From the NCBI GenBank assembly GCA_047975265.1, contig JBKEDE010000023.1, positions 30,214 to 94,213 of the forward strand: DNA of 64,000 bases. The letters run 5' to 3'. The stretch is from UJ101 sp047975265. Lineage in GTDB: Bacteria; Bacteroidota; Bacteroidia; Flavobacteriales; UJ101. Each line of letters opens with the position of its first letter. Within the stretch, counting starts at the first letter, position 1. The notes beneath the pieces are model-generated. The model was not told where the DNA came from. It saw only the letters and a program-made list of their open reading frames with translations, and did not search any database. This document shows, piece by piece, positions 36,120 to 45,614 of the stretch. Position numbers and translations under genes: made by a program.

Positions 36120-36623
36120 TTACCGCTTTCTTAACGAATCCAACTTTTTCTTAATTGGTTTCATAATGGAGTCTTTCTTTTGTTGGTCAATCTTTTTTAA
36201 ATCTTCTTCTGATTTGGTTTTTTGTACTTTTTCCAATTCTATTTTTTGAATTTTTGCTTTTTCTGTTTCTAAAGAATCTTCTATTCTAAGTTGGTTTAAT
36301 TTGGTATTCAAAGAATCTTTAATCATCTTAAAAATACTTTTATATTCTTCAGGATACGTGGTATAATAATAATGACTTTCTTTAAAACGTTTTAAAGTTA
36401 TGGATTGATTAGTAAGCACTTCTAAAAAGCGTTTGTCCGGTCTGTCTTTACTGTTTCTAACCAATGTGTCTAATAAATTAATAGGAATATTTTTTGATAA
36501 ACCTATTTCAATTAAAATATCTCGCATTTGCTCTTTTGAAAGCAAGTCTTTGGGTTCTTCCAATCTCTTTGTGCAAGAAAGAATTAATAAAAAAACAACT
36601 AAAAATCGGCTGTATTTTTTCAT
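36120..36623 (-). CDS. DUF4296 lipoprotein
   Basis: 167 residues from the ATG at 36623. The signal peptide MKKYSRFLVVFLLILSCTKR ends at a lipobox cysteine, so it is lipid-anchored. The DUF4296 core is LLSKEQMRDILIEIGLSKNI and continues with NQSITLKRFKESHYYYTTYP. The C-terminus is a long charged coiled-coil (ERIEDSLETEKAKIQKIELE-like), often seen in this family. Function unknown. It begins two bases after the stop of the glycosyltransferase and is co-transcribed with it. Confidence 0.8.
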   Translation of the reverse strand: MKKYSRFLVVFLLILSCTKRLEEPKDLLSKEQMRDILIEIGLSKNIPINLLDTLVRNSKDRPDKRFLEVLTNQSITLKRFKESHYYYTTYPEEYKSIFKMIKDSLNTKLNQLRIEDSLETEKAKIQKIELEKVQKTKSEEDLKKIDQQKKDSIMKPIKKKLDSLRKR

Positions 36624-36624
36624 A

Positions 36625-37347
36625 TTACAATTGGTTAAAAAAATCATCTAACTTTAATTTCAAAATTCCAAAAGCCGCTTCTTTAATAATTCCACCGTTC
36701 ATTTTTGATTCGCCTCTTACGCGATCTGTAAATACAATAGGAATTTCTGCTAATCGAAAACCTTTTTTCCAAACTTTATACTTCATCTCAACCTGAAAAC
36801 CATAACCTGATGATTTTATTTTTGTTAAATCCAAATTTTGCAATACCTTTTTTTTATAACCTACAAAACCTGCTGTGGTATCATGAACAGGAACTCCTGT
36901 GATAAATTGAACATACTTTGAAGCAAAATATGAAAGCAATACTCTTTTCATATCCCAATTAACTACGTTAACTCCATGCGAATATCGAGAGCCTATTACC
37001 ATATCAATTCCGTTTTCTAAACTTTTGTATAAGCGTTCCAAATCATTGGGATTATGGGAAAAATCAGCATCCATTTCATAAATAAAGTTATAATCTCTTT
37101 CTAATGCCCACCAAAATCCATGAATATATGCTCTGCCCAAACCGTCTTTTTTTTTACGTTTTTCAAGAAATAAGCAGTTACTGTGTTCGCGTTGTAAATT
37201 TTCAACTATTTTATAGGTCAAATCGGGTGAATTATCATCTACAACTAAAATATCGAAATGTGTTTTTAAAGAAAAAATACTTTGAATAATTTTTTCAATA
37301 TTTTCTTTTTCGTTATAAGTAGGAATGATGACTAAGTTCTTTGGCAT
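36625..37347 (-). CDS. Polyprenol monophosphomannose synthase-type glycosyltransferase
   Basis: 240-residue GT2-family enzyme related to Dpm1. It starts MPKNLVIIPTYNEKENIEKI and has the nucleotide-sugar aspartates in DILVVDDNSPDLTY and the DxD-type EMDADFSHNP (about residue 90). GSRYSHGVNVVNWDMKR and the aromatic-rich GYGFQVEMKYKVWK also fit the family. It transfers a sugar (mannose in characterised members) to a lipid-phosphate carrier, supplying donors for outside sugar transfer or lipoprotein/glycoprotein glycosylation. The first gene of a unit with the DUF4296 lipoprotein, divergent from the DUF4271 gene. Confidence 0.88.
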   Translation of the reverse strand: MPKNLVIIPTYNEKENIEKIIQSIFSLKTHFDILVVDDNSPDLTYKIVENLQREHSNCLFLEKRKKKDGLGRAYIHGFWWALERDYNFIYEMDADFSHNPNDLERLYKSLENGIDMVIGSRYSHGVNVVNWDMKRVLLSYFASKYVQFITGVPVHDTTAGFVGYKKKVLQNLDLTKIKSSGYGFQVEMKYKVWKKGFRLAEIPIVFTDRVRGESKMNGGIIKEAAFGILKLKLDDFFNQL

Positions 37348-37412
37348 ATAAAAATTCTATCACACAAATATAGCATAATTGAGATGATCTGGTAAATTTC
37401 TATGGGATTTAA

Positions 37413-37420
37413 TATCTTTG
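37413..37420 (+). promoter_or_regulatory. -7 box of the DUF4271/hemD unit
   Basis: TATCTTTG fits TAnnTTTG and overlaps the alternative start at 37418, so the ATG at 37433 must be the true start. The predicted leader is about seven bases. Confidence 0.5.
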
Positions 37421-37432
37421 CTAAAAATAAAG

Positions 37433-38101
37433 ATGGAAGAAGTCTTACGAAATACAGAAGGAAACAATTCTTTTTTTTATATTTTTATGGCTGTACTCGT
37501 CGTTTTGGCCATAGGAAGGAATTTATTTAAGAAAAATATTTCCTTTTTATTTTCAGATAATTTTGAAACATCGGTTGATAATGCTTTTTTGTTTATTTTC
37601 TGCGGTATTCTTTTATTTACAATGTCAGGAGGACTTTTCTTCAATTCAATTTTTCAAAAATTTCATTTTGAATGGATTGTAAAAATAACTCCTTCAAAAT
37701 TAACGAATAACATTTTAGTTTCCAGTATTTTTTGCTTTTTATTTGTAATCTTTCGTTTTGTTTGGGCAAGAATTGCTTTTTTTGTTTTGGGAGTTAATCC
37801 TAATACCGAATTTTATTTTTTACTCAGATTACGATATATTTTATTCTTAAGTTTTACGCTACTGATTTTAGGAATATTGATTAAATACATGAATATTAAT
37901 GATTTAAACCTTGAGTATTTGTTAGTATCGGTTTCGTTTGTTGTTTTTTTAGGCTTTATGTTCGCTCTGTACAAACGATTAATTTATCTAAATCGTCATA
38001 CAGATATTCCTTTGTATTATATTATTTTGTATCTTTGCACTCTGGAAATATTACCCTTGCTTGTGGTAAGCAAGATATTAATTAATAGCATCAAGTTATA
38101 A
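37433..38101 (+). CDS. DUF4271 integral membrane protein
   Basis: 222 residues with six to seven hydrophobic helices (FYIFMAVLVVLAIGRNLF; FLFIFCGILLFTMSGGLF; FCFLFVIFRFVWARIAFFVL; YILFLSFTLLILGILIKY and others). It belongs to the Bacteroidota-specific DUF4271 family, which I recall next to hemD, as here (two bases between stop and next ATG). The job is unknown; some papers connect genes at this position with gliding or secretion, which I do not claim here. The start was fixed from the -7 box. Confidence 0.8.
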   Translation: MEEVLRNTEGNNSFFYIFMAVLVVLAIGRNLFKKNISFLFSDNFETSVDNAFLFIFCGILLFTMSGGLFFNSIFQKFHFEWIVKITPSKLTNNILVSSIFCFLFVIFRFVWARIAFFVLGVNPNTEFYFLLRLRYILFLSFTLLILGILIKYMNINDLNLEYLLVSVSFVVFLGFMFALYKRLIYLNRHTDIPLYYIILYLCTLEILPLLVVSKILINSIKL

Positions 38102-38103
38102 TT

Positions 38104-38844
38104 ATGATGAAAGTAAGAACAATCCTTATTTCGCAACCTCAGCCCAAAACAGAAACATCTCCCTATTTCAAACTTGAAAAAAAGAATATTAAAATTGATT
38201 TTAGACCTTTTATTCATATTGAAGGGCTTGAAGCAAGAGAGGTAAGAAAGCAAAAAATCGATTTTTCACAATTTACAGCAATCATTTTAACCAGTAGAAA
38301 TGCCGTTGATAATTTTTTTAGATTAGCAGAGGAAATGCGGTATAAAGTTCCTGATGCTTTAAAATATTTTTGTCAATCAGAGGCTATTGCAAAATACTTG
38401 CAGAATTATATTGTGTACCGCAAACGTAAAATTTATGTTGGGGAAAAAACATTTGCAGATTTAATTCCGATTATAAACAAATATCAGGAAGAAAAATTTA
38501 TGCTACCCTCATCTGATGTTTTATCACCTGTGATTACCAGTTGTTTAGATAGTTTAAATATTGATTGGAAACGAGCTATCATGTATAAAACAGTTAGCAG
38601 TGATTTGTCTGACCTAGAAAATGTATATTACGATATCTTGGTTTTTTTCAGTCCTTCAGGAATCAAATCTTTATTAGAAAATTTTCCTAATTTCAAACAA
38701 AACAATACCCGTATAGCTGTTTTTGGTAAAAGTACCGTTAATGCAGCCAAAGATGCCGGATTAAAAGTAGATATACAAGTTCCTGCTCCCGGGGTTCCTT
38801 CCATGTCTATGGCTTTAGAGAAATACGTGAAAATGCAAGGATAA
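38104..38844 (+). CDS. hemD: Uroporphyrinogen-III synthase
   Basis: Closes and isomerises hydroxymethylbilane to uroporphyrinogen III in heme synthesis. The 246 residues have the two-lobed Rossmann-like pattern of HemD: MKVRTILISQPQPKTETSPY, TAIILTSRNAVDNFFRLA (about 58-75), KFMLPSSDVLSP and the second lobe DILVFFSPSGIKSLLENF and RIAVFGKSTVNAAKDAGLKV. The sequence is weakly conserved among HemD proteins in general, but these stretches are typical for the flavobacterial form. Translation is coupled to the DUF4271 gene. Confidence 0.88.
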   Translation: MMKVRTILISQPQPKTETSPYFKLEKKNIKIDFRPFIHIEGLEAREVRKQKIDFSQFTAIILTSRNAVDNFFRLAEEMRYKVPDALKYFCQSEAIAKYLQNYIVYRKRKIYVGEKTFADLIPIINKYQEEKFMLPSSDVLSPVITSCLDSLNIDWKRAIMYKTVSSDLSDLENVYYDILVFFSPSGIKSLLENFPNFKQNNTRIAVFGKSTVNAAKDAGLKVDIQVPAPGVPSMSMALEKYVKMQG

Positions 38845-39049
38845 AAGTAGTTTTAATTTGAGATTTTGGTATTGTTAAACTACTATATATTTGTGATGTT
38901 CAAATAGATATGTCTTAAAGCTAATTTACTGAAAATCAATTTTTCAAAATTTTAAACTTTGTCAAAGTTTTTCCAAATCTATCTTAAATTAACAATATCG
39001 AGATTTGATGTAAAAATCAAGTGTTAAAAAATATCATTATTTTTACACA
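38845..39049. other. Intergenic region with an inverted repeat
   Basis: About 205 bases with no gene. The only structure I see is AAACTTTGTCAAAGTTT at 38954-38970, an inverted repeat with seven-base arms followed by TTT, which may terminate hemD transcripts. The sequence before the next ATG (TATTTTTA-like) is near a -7 box but not exact. Confidence 0.4.
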
Positions 39050-39793
39050 ATGCAAGTAATAAAAACGTTATTAATCTTATTGTGGAAATTGTGGTTTTTA
39101 TTGGTTAATATTATTTCGTTGCCTCTCATTGTCCCAAGTTGCATTGTTTTAATCGTTTTAAATCAATATAAATTTTTTTATCAAACAGAGCGTTTGTGGG
39201 CGTTGTTTGTTTTTTATACAAGCGGTTTTTATTTCAAAAAGGATCTATTGCCTGAAAAATTGAAATCCAATCAGCCTTATATAATTATTTCCAATCATAC
39301 TTCGGTGTTAGACATTATGATTATGTTTATCTTACATCCTCACAATCCTTTGGTATTTGTAGGGAAATCAGAAGTGAAAAAGTATCCTTTATTGGGCTAT
39401 ATTTTTAAAAAAGCACACATTTTGGTAGATCGTAGTGATCGGATGAGCCGTGTACAAGTGTATGATGCCGTTAAAGAAAAAATTAATCAAGGATTAAGCG
39501 TCTGTATTTTTCCGGAAGGAGGTGTTCCGGATGATGAATCCATTCAATTGAATGTATTTAGAGACGGTGCCTTTAGTATGGCAATAATTCATCAAATTCC
39601 CATTGCTTCTTATACATTAGGTGATGTGAAAAAACGCTTTCCGTTTGCTATTTTACGAGGAAAACCGGGATGTATTCGAGTTAAACAACATCCTGTGATA
39701 GAAACAAAAGATTTAACCAAAAAAGACGTAAATCAAATTAAAGAAAAAACATATCACATCATTTTAAATCAATTAAAAAAGTTTGATGAATAA
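39050..39793 (+). CDS. plsC: 1-acyl-sn-glycerol-3-phosphate acyltransferase
   Basis: Adds the second fatty acid to lysophosphatidic acid, giving phosphatidic acid; inner membrane. 247 residues. A hydrophobic N-terminal segment is followed by the four acyltransferase blocks: NHTSVLD (H-x4-D, about residue 82), GKSEVKKYPLLGY, FPEGGVPDD (about 156) and IPIASYTLGD. All catalytic residues are intact. Length is normal. The M1 peptidase gene begins before its stop. Confidence 0.92.
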   Translation: MQVIKTLLILLWKLWFLLVNIISLPLIVPSCIVLIVLNQYKFFYQTERLWALFVFYTSGFYFKKDLLPEKLKSNQPYIIISNHTSVLDIMIMFILHPHNPLVFVGKSEVKKYPLLGYIFKKAHILVDRSDRMSRVQVYDAVKEKINQGLSVCIFPEGGVPDDESIQLNVFRDGAFSMAIIHQIPIASYTLGDVKKRFPFAILRGKPGCIRVKQHPVIETKDLTKKDVNQIKEKTYHIILNQLKKFDE

Positions 39794-39797
39794 AATT

Positions 39798-41624
39798 ATG
39801 AAAATAAAAAGTATCGTAACTGTATCAGCCATTTTATTACTTACCTTTTCTTGTAAAAAAGAAACAGTGAAAGAAAATAATGTACAAGAAAAAATAAATT
39901 TCAAAGTAAAAAATCATACACATGCACAGTTAGATTCTGCTAAAATTGTACATATGAATCTAAATTTAACAGCAGATTTTAATCAACATCTTTTAAAAGG
40001 TAAAGTAACGTTTACCATTGAATCAAAATCGAAACATATTTTTTTGGATACGTATGATTTAAAAATAGATTCCGTTCAGACTGATGGAAAAAACACTTCT
40101 TTTAATCTATCTGAAAAAGATTCCAATTTAGGGCAAGGCTTGGCAATTGATATTACACCGAAAACAAAAACAATTACAATTTTCTACAAGACATCAACGG
40201 TGGCAAAAGCTCTACAATGGTTAAAAGCAGAGCAAACGGCCGATAAAAAATTCCCGTTTTTATACACACAAGGTCAATCCATTTCCACTCGCTCATGGAT
40301 TCCGATTCAGGATACACCTCAGATTCGCTTAACTTATGAAGCCCAAATTAATGTACCTAAAGGAATGATGGTCGTAATGAGTGCAAAAAATTTAAAAGAA
40401 GTAAATCCATCAGGAGAATATCATTTCAAAATACAACAACCCATACCACCTTATTTAATTGCTTTGTCAGCAGGCGGTTTGAACTATAAATCTTTTAATT
40501 CAAAATCAGGAATTTATGCCGAGCCTTCTATTTTGCAAGCTACTTATACCGAATTTTTAGAAACTCCTAAAATGATTCAAACAGCTGAGAAATTATACGG
40601 AACGTACGCTTGGGAGCAATATGATTTAATTGTTATGCCACCGAGTTTTCCTTTCGGAGGAATGGAAAATCCACGCCTGACTTTTGTAACGCCAACCATC
40701 ATTGTAGGGGATTGCTCTTTAACCTCTTTGGTAGCTCACGAATTAGCTCATTCATGGTCAGGAAACTTGGTAACCAATGCTACCTGGGATGATTTTTGGT
40801 TAAATGAAGGATTTACGGTATATTTCGAACGTCGTATTATGGAGGATTTGTATGGAAATTCTTTTAAGGAAATGTTAGAATATAAAGGAAAATTAGATTA
40901 TGATCGTAGTGTTGATTTTTTAGCCAAAAATAACCGAAAGAATGACATTCGATTGAAATTGGATTTAGAAGGAAGACACCCTGATGAGGGCGTAACAGAC
41001 ATTCCTTACGAAAAAGGTTATTTCTTTTTAAAAATGTTGGAGCAAAAATACGGTCGGGAAAAATTTGATCAATTTGTGAATGCTTATTTTTCTAAATACC
41101 GTTTTAAAACCATTGATACAGAAAATTTTATAACTTATTTGAAAGAAAATTTAATAGGAGAAGACAATGTTTTACTAAACGATTGGATTTTTACAGACAA
41201 AACACCAGCTAATTTTCCAAAAATAAAAGAAAATGTATTTGCCGATATTCCTCATATAAAAGAAATAGATCCTAATCAAACAATTCATTGGAATACACAA
41301 CAATGGCTTTATTTTATTAATAGTTTAAAAAAAGAAGATACTGAAACGCTTTTGCTTGCCGATGAAATTTTCCACTTATCAGAATCCAAAAATGCAGAAA
41401 TATTTTCGGCATGGGCAGAGATTACAATTCCAAGAAAATATGATAAAATTATTCCTTATGTAGAAGATTTTTTACAACGGGTAGGAAGAACAAAGTTCCT
41501 TGAAATCATATATCCGTTATTGATGGAAAACGGCTATGAAAAAGAAGCTAGAGAAACCTATGGGAAAGCCCGATCTATGTATCATGCTTCTTCCGTAAAC
41601 GTTGTTGATAAAATAGTTAAATAA
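39798..41624 (+). CDS. M1 aminopeptidase of the leukotriene-A4-hydrolase type, lipoprotein
   Basis: 608 residues from ATG 39798 (MKIKSIVTVSAILLLTFSC, a lipobox). It has the M1 exopeptidase motif GGMENPRLTFV and zinc site HELAHSWSGNLVTNATWDDFWLNEG (H-E-x2-H, 18 residues, E). The C-terminal helical repeat domain (from about 450) is the one found in leukotriene A4 hydrolase/aminopeptidase B relatives. It removes N-terminal residues from peptides, outside the inner membrane. An earlier start (39786) adds four residues. It overlaps the end of plsC, indicating co-transcription. Confidence 0.9.
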   Translation: MKIKSIVTVSAILLLTFSCKKETVKENNVQEKINFKVKNHTHAQLDSAKIVHMNLNLTADFNQHLLKGKVTFTIESKSKHIFLDTYDLKIDSVQTDGKNTSFNLSEKDSNLGQGLAIDITPKTKTITIFYKTSTVAKALQWLKAEQTADKKFPFLYTQGQSISTRSWIPIQDTPQIRLTYEAQINVPKGMMVVMSAKNLKEVNPSGEYHFKIQQPIPPYLIALSAGGLNYKSFNSKSGIYAEPSILQATYTEFLETPKMIQTAEKLYGTYAWEQYDLIVMPPSFPFGGMENPRLTFVTPTIIVGDCSLTSLVAHELAHSWSGNLVTNATWDDFWLNEGFTVYFERRIMEDLYGNSFKEMLEYKGKLDYDRSVDFLAKNNRKNDIRLKLDLEGRHPDEGVTDIPYEKGYFFLKMLEQKYGREKFDQFVNAYFSKYRFKTIDTENFITYLKENLIGEDNVLLNDWIFTDKTPANFPKIKENVFADIPHIKEIDPNQTIHWNTQQWLYFINSLKKEDTETLLLADEIFHLSESKNAEIFSAWAEITIPRKYDKIIPYVEDFLQRVGRTKFLEIIYPLLMENGYEKEARETYGKARSMYHASSVNVVDKIVK

Positions 41625-41648
41625 TTAAATTCATTTTGTAACTTTAAT

Positions 41649-42137
41649 ATGAGAATTCTTATTTATACAGACGGTTCATCACAAGGAAATCCGGGTCCGG
41701 GAGGCTACGGAATTATTATGCAGGCAGAAGGAACTACGTATAAAAGAGAATTTTCAGAAGGTTTTCGAAAAACGACTAATAATCGAATGGAATTACTTGC
41801 TGTTATTACAGCCTTGGAAAAAATAACCAAAGAAAATCAAGAAGTTCTTATCACAACCGACTCTAAATATATAATAAATGCGATTGAAAAAAAATGGGTT
41901 TTTGGTTGGGAAAAGAAGCAATTTAAAGGGAAAAAAAATCCTGATTTGTGGCTTCGTTTTTTAAAAGTATATCGAAAGCATCAAGTTTCATTTCAATGGG
42001 TCAAAGGACACAGCCTTCATCCTGAAAACGAACGGTGTGATTATTTGGCTGTTCAGGCAGGAAAAAAAGAGGTGCTGAAAGTGGATCATTATTATGAAAA
42101 TATAGAAAAATCTTCCTCTAATACACTTGATTTGTAA
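41649..42137 (+). CDS. rnhA: Ribonuclease HI
   Basis: Degrades RNA in RNA-DNA hybrids. 162 residues; the four catalytic acids are visible: Asp in YTDGSSQGNPGPGGYG (about 8), Glu in NNRMELLAV (about 46), Asp in ITTDSKYI (about 70) and Asp in NERCDYLAV (about 134). This is the bacterial HI type without an extra hybrid-binding domain. It follows the M1 peptidase by 24 bases, and its short C-terminal extension (YENIEKSSSNTLDL) is normal. Confidence 0.96.
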   Translation: MRILIYTDGSSQGNPGPGGYGIIMQAEGTTYKREFSEGFRKTTNNRMELLAVITALEKITKENQEVLITTDSKYIINAIEKKWVFGWEKKQFKGKKNPDLWLRFLKVYRKHQVSFQWVKGHSLHPENERCDYLAVQAGKKEVLKVDHYYENIEKSSSNTLDL

Positions 42138-42177
42138 TCTAATAATTGTAGTTTATTAGAATAGTGTTATTTTTTAC

Positions 42178-42185
42178 TACATTTG
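42178..42185 (+). promoter_or_regulatory. -7 box of the patatin gene; decides its start
   Basis: TACATTTG fits TAnnTTTG. Transcription would begin about at the ATG 42191, so the longer reading from 42164 is unlikely and the message may be nearly leaderless. Confidence 0.45.
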
Positions 42186-42190
42186 AATCC

Positions 42191-44395
42191 ATGAAATTTT
42201 TAAGAATACTATACATTTTCTTTTTTATTTTCCTGATGAATTTAGTGTGTTCACAAGAAAAAAAAGACTCGGTGTGTCCTACCGTAGGACTTGTTTTGAG
42301 TGGTGGCGGAGCTAAAGGATATGCACATATAGGAGCTTTAAAAGTTTTAGAAGAAAATCATATTTACCCGGATCGAGTTGGAGGAACAAGTATGGGAGCC
42401 ATTATAGGAGGTTTGTATGCTTCGGGCTATACGGCAAAAGAACTGGACAGTTTGATTTATAAAGTAGATTTGGGAAAGGTCATTCGTTCGCCCCGCAAAC
42501 GAAAATTAATTCCTTTTTTTGATAAAAGATATGCTGAAAAGTACATTTTGCAATTGCCCTTTGACAACTTTAAAGTTAAGATGCCTCATGCTATTTCAAA
42601 AGGGCAGGGAACGTATAAAGTTTTAACAACCTTAACCCGCCATGTACATGGTGTAGCAGACTTTGAAAAACTGTCAACGCCTTTTTTCTGTATTGCAACG
42701 GATTTAGAATCAGGGAAACAGATTATTTTAGATCATGGTATTTTAGCTCATGATATTTTAGCAAGCGGTGCCTTTCCTACATTGGTAGCTCCACAAGAAA
42801 TTGAAGGTAAATTATTGGTAGATGGAGGTGTTGTTAATAATTTTCCTGTAAAAGAAATGAAAGATAAAGGGGCTGATTTGGTCATTGGAATAGATGTACA
42901 AGACGATATTTCTCGTGAAGAATTAAAAGGTATTCCCAATATTTTAGAGCAAATTTCTACTCTGAAGAGTAAAGAAAATTTTATATCTCAAAAAACACAC
43001 ACAGATGTTTTTATCGATGTTGATGTAAAAGGTTATGGAGTAACTGATTTTGAAGCAAAAGAAGTGTTAATTAAACGAGGCATTACGGCAACTCGTAATA
43101 AATTAGATACGATTTTTAAACTTATTCCGAAACATTGTAGAACGTCTAATCATTTTCGTACAATTAAACACGATATACATAAACAGGATTCTTTAATTGT
43201 TACTGGTATTGAGTTAGTTGGACAAGAACATTATACTTCCGATTATCTACTGGGTAAAATTGATATTGATGTTCCAAAAAAAATTCCTTATGATGAAATC
43301 GTAAACTCCGTTGACCGAATTTATGCCACAGGAAACTTCTCTCAAGTTGACTATTTGGTTCGGGATGATTTATACGGAAAGCGAATTGTATATCAGTTAG
43401 AAGAAGAAAAAACTAGAATGTATTTGAAATTCGGTCTTCATTATGACAATATTTATAGAACAGGCTTTTTGACCAACCTAACTTTTAAAAATATTTTATT
43501 TAAAAACTCCTACTTATCTACCGATGTTATTTTAGGTGATAAATCACGGATTAATGTAAATTACTTGATAGACAACGGTATCAAACCCAGTTTTGGAATA
43601 AATTATGCTTATCGGCATATAGAATTTAACGGTATTTTTGACCAAGCACAGCTTTTTAATTTAGAATATGATTTTAAAAACCATAACCTACAGGCTTATG
43701 TGCAATCTACTTTATTTGATCGATATGCTTTTGGTATAGGATTAGAATATGATAATATAAAGATAAAGAGTAATAATACGGTGGCAAATTACAATATCAC
43801 TAATTTGGGTTCAAATAATTATTTCGGACCTTATTTATACAGTAAAATTGATAATAGAAACCAACCTAATTTTGCTAAAAAAGGCGTACTGGCAAGTGCT
43901 AAATATAAGTGGATTATAGCTTCTAATGATGAAAAAGTAGCTAAGACAAATTCTTACTTAAAAGCAAATTATGAATTTAATTTTTCCATTAATAGAAATT
44001 TTTCATTTAGATTAGACGGTGGATTGGGGCTAACGTTGTCAGATGAAGATTTACCTTATGGGCAACAGTTCTACTTAGGAGGTTTTAACGAGCAATCATT
44101 AGTGAATTATGAAAAATTTTACGGTTATGATTTTATGGAAATCCGAACAAATAATTACATATTGTCAAGAATTAATCTTCAGTATAATATGTTTAAAAAT
44201 CATTATATAACTGCCTTTTCAAATGTATTAAGCTCAGGAAACCAAATAGAAGATTTGGATCGATATAATAATTATTTTGGCTTAGGCATTCAATACGGAT
44301 ACAATTCACCTTTTGGTCCTTTAATTTTTAATTATGCTTATTCCCCTAAAAACAAACACAGTACGCTTAATATCAGTTTAGGTTTTTGGTTTTGA
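42191..44395 (+). CDS. Patatin-like phospholipase with an Omp85-type barrel
   Basis: 734 residues. Signal peptide MKFLRILYIFFFIFLMNLVC, then a patatin domain with oxyanion GLVLSGGGAKGYAHIGALKV (residues about 33-50), nucleophile GTSMGAIIGG and the Asp in VDGGVVNNFPV. A POTRA-like region (about 340-400) and a C-terminal beta-barrel (ending STLNISLGFWF) follow. This architecture resembles PlpD-type phospholipases, which place the patatin outside through their own barrel. The Ser-Asp dyad is complete. The start was chosen from the -7 box at 42178 and the signal peptide. Confidence 0.9.
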   Translation: MKFLRILYIFFFIFLMNLVCSQEKKDSVCPTVGLVLSGGGAKGYAHIGALKVLEENHIYPDRVGGTSMGAIIGGLYASGYTAKELDSLIYKVDLGKVIRSPRKRKLIPFFDKRYAEKYILQLPFDNFKVKMPHAISKGQGTYKVLTTLTRHVHGVADFEKLSTPFFCIATDLESGKQIILDHGILAHDILASGAFPTLVAPQEIEGKLLVDGGVVNNFPVKEMKDKGADLVIGIDVQDDISREELKGIPNILEQISTLKSKENFISQKTHTDVFIDVDVKGYGVTDFEAKEVLIKRGITATRNKLDTIFKLIPKHCRTSNHFRTIKHDIHKQDSLIVTGIELVGQEHYTSDYLLGKIDIDVPKKIPYDEIVNSVDRIYATGNFSQVDYLVRDDLYGKRIVYQLEEEKTRMYLKFGLHYDNIYRTGFLTNLTFKNILFKNSYLSTDVILGDKSRINVNYLIDNGIKPSFGINYAYRHIEFNGIFDQAQLFNLEYDFKNHNLQAYVQSTLFDRYAFGIGLEYDNIKIKSNNTVANYNITNLGSNNYFGPYLYSKIDNRNQPNFAKKGVLASAKYKWIIASNDEKVAKTNSYLKANYEFNFSINRNFSFRLDGGLGLTLSDEDLPYGQQFYLGGFNEQSLVNYEKFYGYDFMEIRTNNYILSRINLQYNMFKNHYITAFSNVLSSGNQIEDLDRYNNYFGLGIQYGYNSPFGPLIFNYAYSPKNKHSTLNISLGFWF

Positions 44396-44408
44396 ATCTA
44401 CTTAAAAA

Positions 44409-45536
44409 TTAACACAGTTTATACATTTTTCCGGGAAGTGCCTGAACAACACCCTTTAGCTCCATATTCAATAATTCAACCGAAAGGCGTGGCATAGGAA
44501 TTTGAAGTGTTAAGGATAATTGATCTGCCGTTTGTTTTTCATGTACAGACAGATAATCATAAATTATTTGTTCTGTTGCTTCCAAATGAATGAACAATTG
44601 TTTTTGAACTGATTTTTTTTGAAGTGGCTTTTCTTCCCAATTTAAAAGCCGAATAAGGTCTTCTGAAGAAGTAATCAATGATGCTATATTGTTTTTAATC
44701 AAATTATTACACCCTTGACTGAAGTGATTGTTAATATTACCCGGCAATGCCATTACATCACGGTTATAATCAAAAGCCACTTTGGCTGTGGTCATTGCTC
44801 CTCCTTTTTGTGCTGATTCAATAATAATGGTGGCATGACTAAGACCGGCAATGATTCGGTTTCGTCTTAGAAAATGCTCGCGAATAGGTTTATGAAAGCT
44901 AGAAAATTCGCTTAACAAACCGCCGTTCTCCAACATTTGCTGTGCCATTTTTTCATGTTTTGCAGGATAAATTCGATTTAAGCCATGAGCCAATACTCCA
45001 ATGGTTTGTAACTGGTTTTCTAAAGCTGCTTGATGAGCCTTAGCATCACAGCCTAATGCTAATCCGCTTATAATTAAAGGGTTGTATTCTTTTAAATCAT
45101 GAACCAGCTCTTTAATAAAGTTTGCTCCATAATTTGTGTTATTTCTTGTTCCGACAATGCTGATTATTTTCTGATGTTCCAAATGATAATTCCCTTTTGC
45201 AAAAAGAATCAGCGGAGCATCCAAACAATTTTTCAAAAGAAGTGGATAATTGGTATCTTGATAAAAAAGAAGCTCCAATTTATGTTTTAAAGCAAATTGA
45301 AATTCTTTTTCTGCCAAAGCCAATGCCTGCTCTTTTTCTTTTTGAATTTGAAAGACCACATAATCTCCAATATCAGGTATAGCCAAAACAGCTGATTTTT
45401 TAGCGTCAAATAAAGCTTTGGGAGCATCAAAATGACCGATTAACTTTTTTGCGGTTATAGAACCAATCCCTTTAATATATGATAATGCCAAAGCATAAAA
45501 TATGTCTGAATCGTTGCTTTTTGGTTCTTTTTTCAT
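44409..45536 (-). CDS. dprA: DNA-processing protein A (DprA/Smf)
   Basis: Loads RecA onto incoming single-stranded DNA in transformation and related recombination. 375 residues. Features: N-terminal helix-hairpin-helix pair (SYIKGIGSITAKKLIG), the Rossmann-like DprA core with SIVGTRNNTNYGANFIK, SGLALGCDAKAHQAAL and GGAMTTAKVAFDYNRDVMAL, and a C-terminal winged helix (QIIYDYLSVHEKQTADQLSL). Start chosen at 45536 (MKKEPKSNDSD). It is convergent with the patatin gene (13 bases) and divergent from the second M1 peptidase. Confidence 0.95.
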   Translation of the reverse strand: MKKEPKSNDSDIFYALALSYIKGIGSITAKKLIGHFDAPKALFDAKKSAVLAIPDIGDYVVFQIQKEKEQALALAEKEFQFALKHKLELLFYQDTNYPLLLKNCLDAPLILFAKGNYHLEHQKIISIVGTRNNTNYGANFIKELVHDLKEYNPLIISGLALGCDAKAHQAALENQLQTIGVLAHGLNRIYPAKHEKMAQQMLENGGLLSEFSSFHKPIREHFLRRNRIIAGLSHATIIIESAQKGGAMTTAKVAFDYNRDVMALPGNINNHFSQGCNNLIKNNIASLITSSEDLIRLLNWEEKPLQKKSVQKQLFIHLEATEQIIYDYLSVHEKQTADQLSLTLQIPMPRLSVELLNMELKGVVQALPGKMYKLC

Positions 45537-45614
45537 GAATTTATTGCTTGGTTGCACTAAATATATCCAAAAAAAATGATATGTTTGAAAGAATTTAGTG
45601 AAAACCTTATAAAA

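Noticed and set aside
42748..42939. 63-residue open frame antisense to the patatin gene
   Set aside because: Shadow of the patatin coding sequence with no start context or homology pattern.
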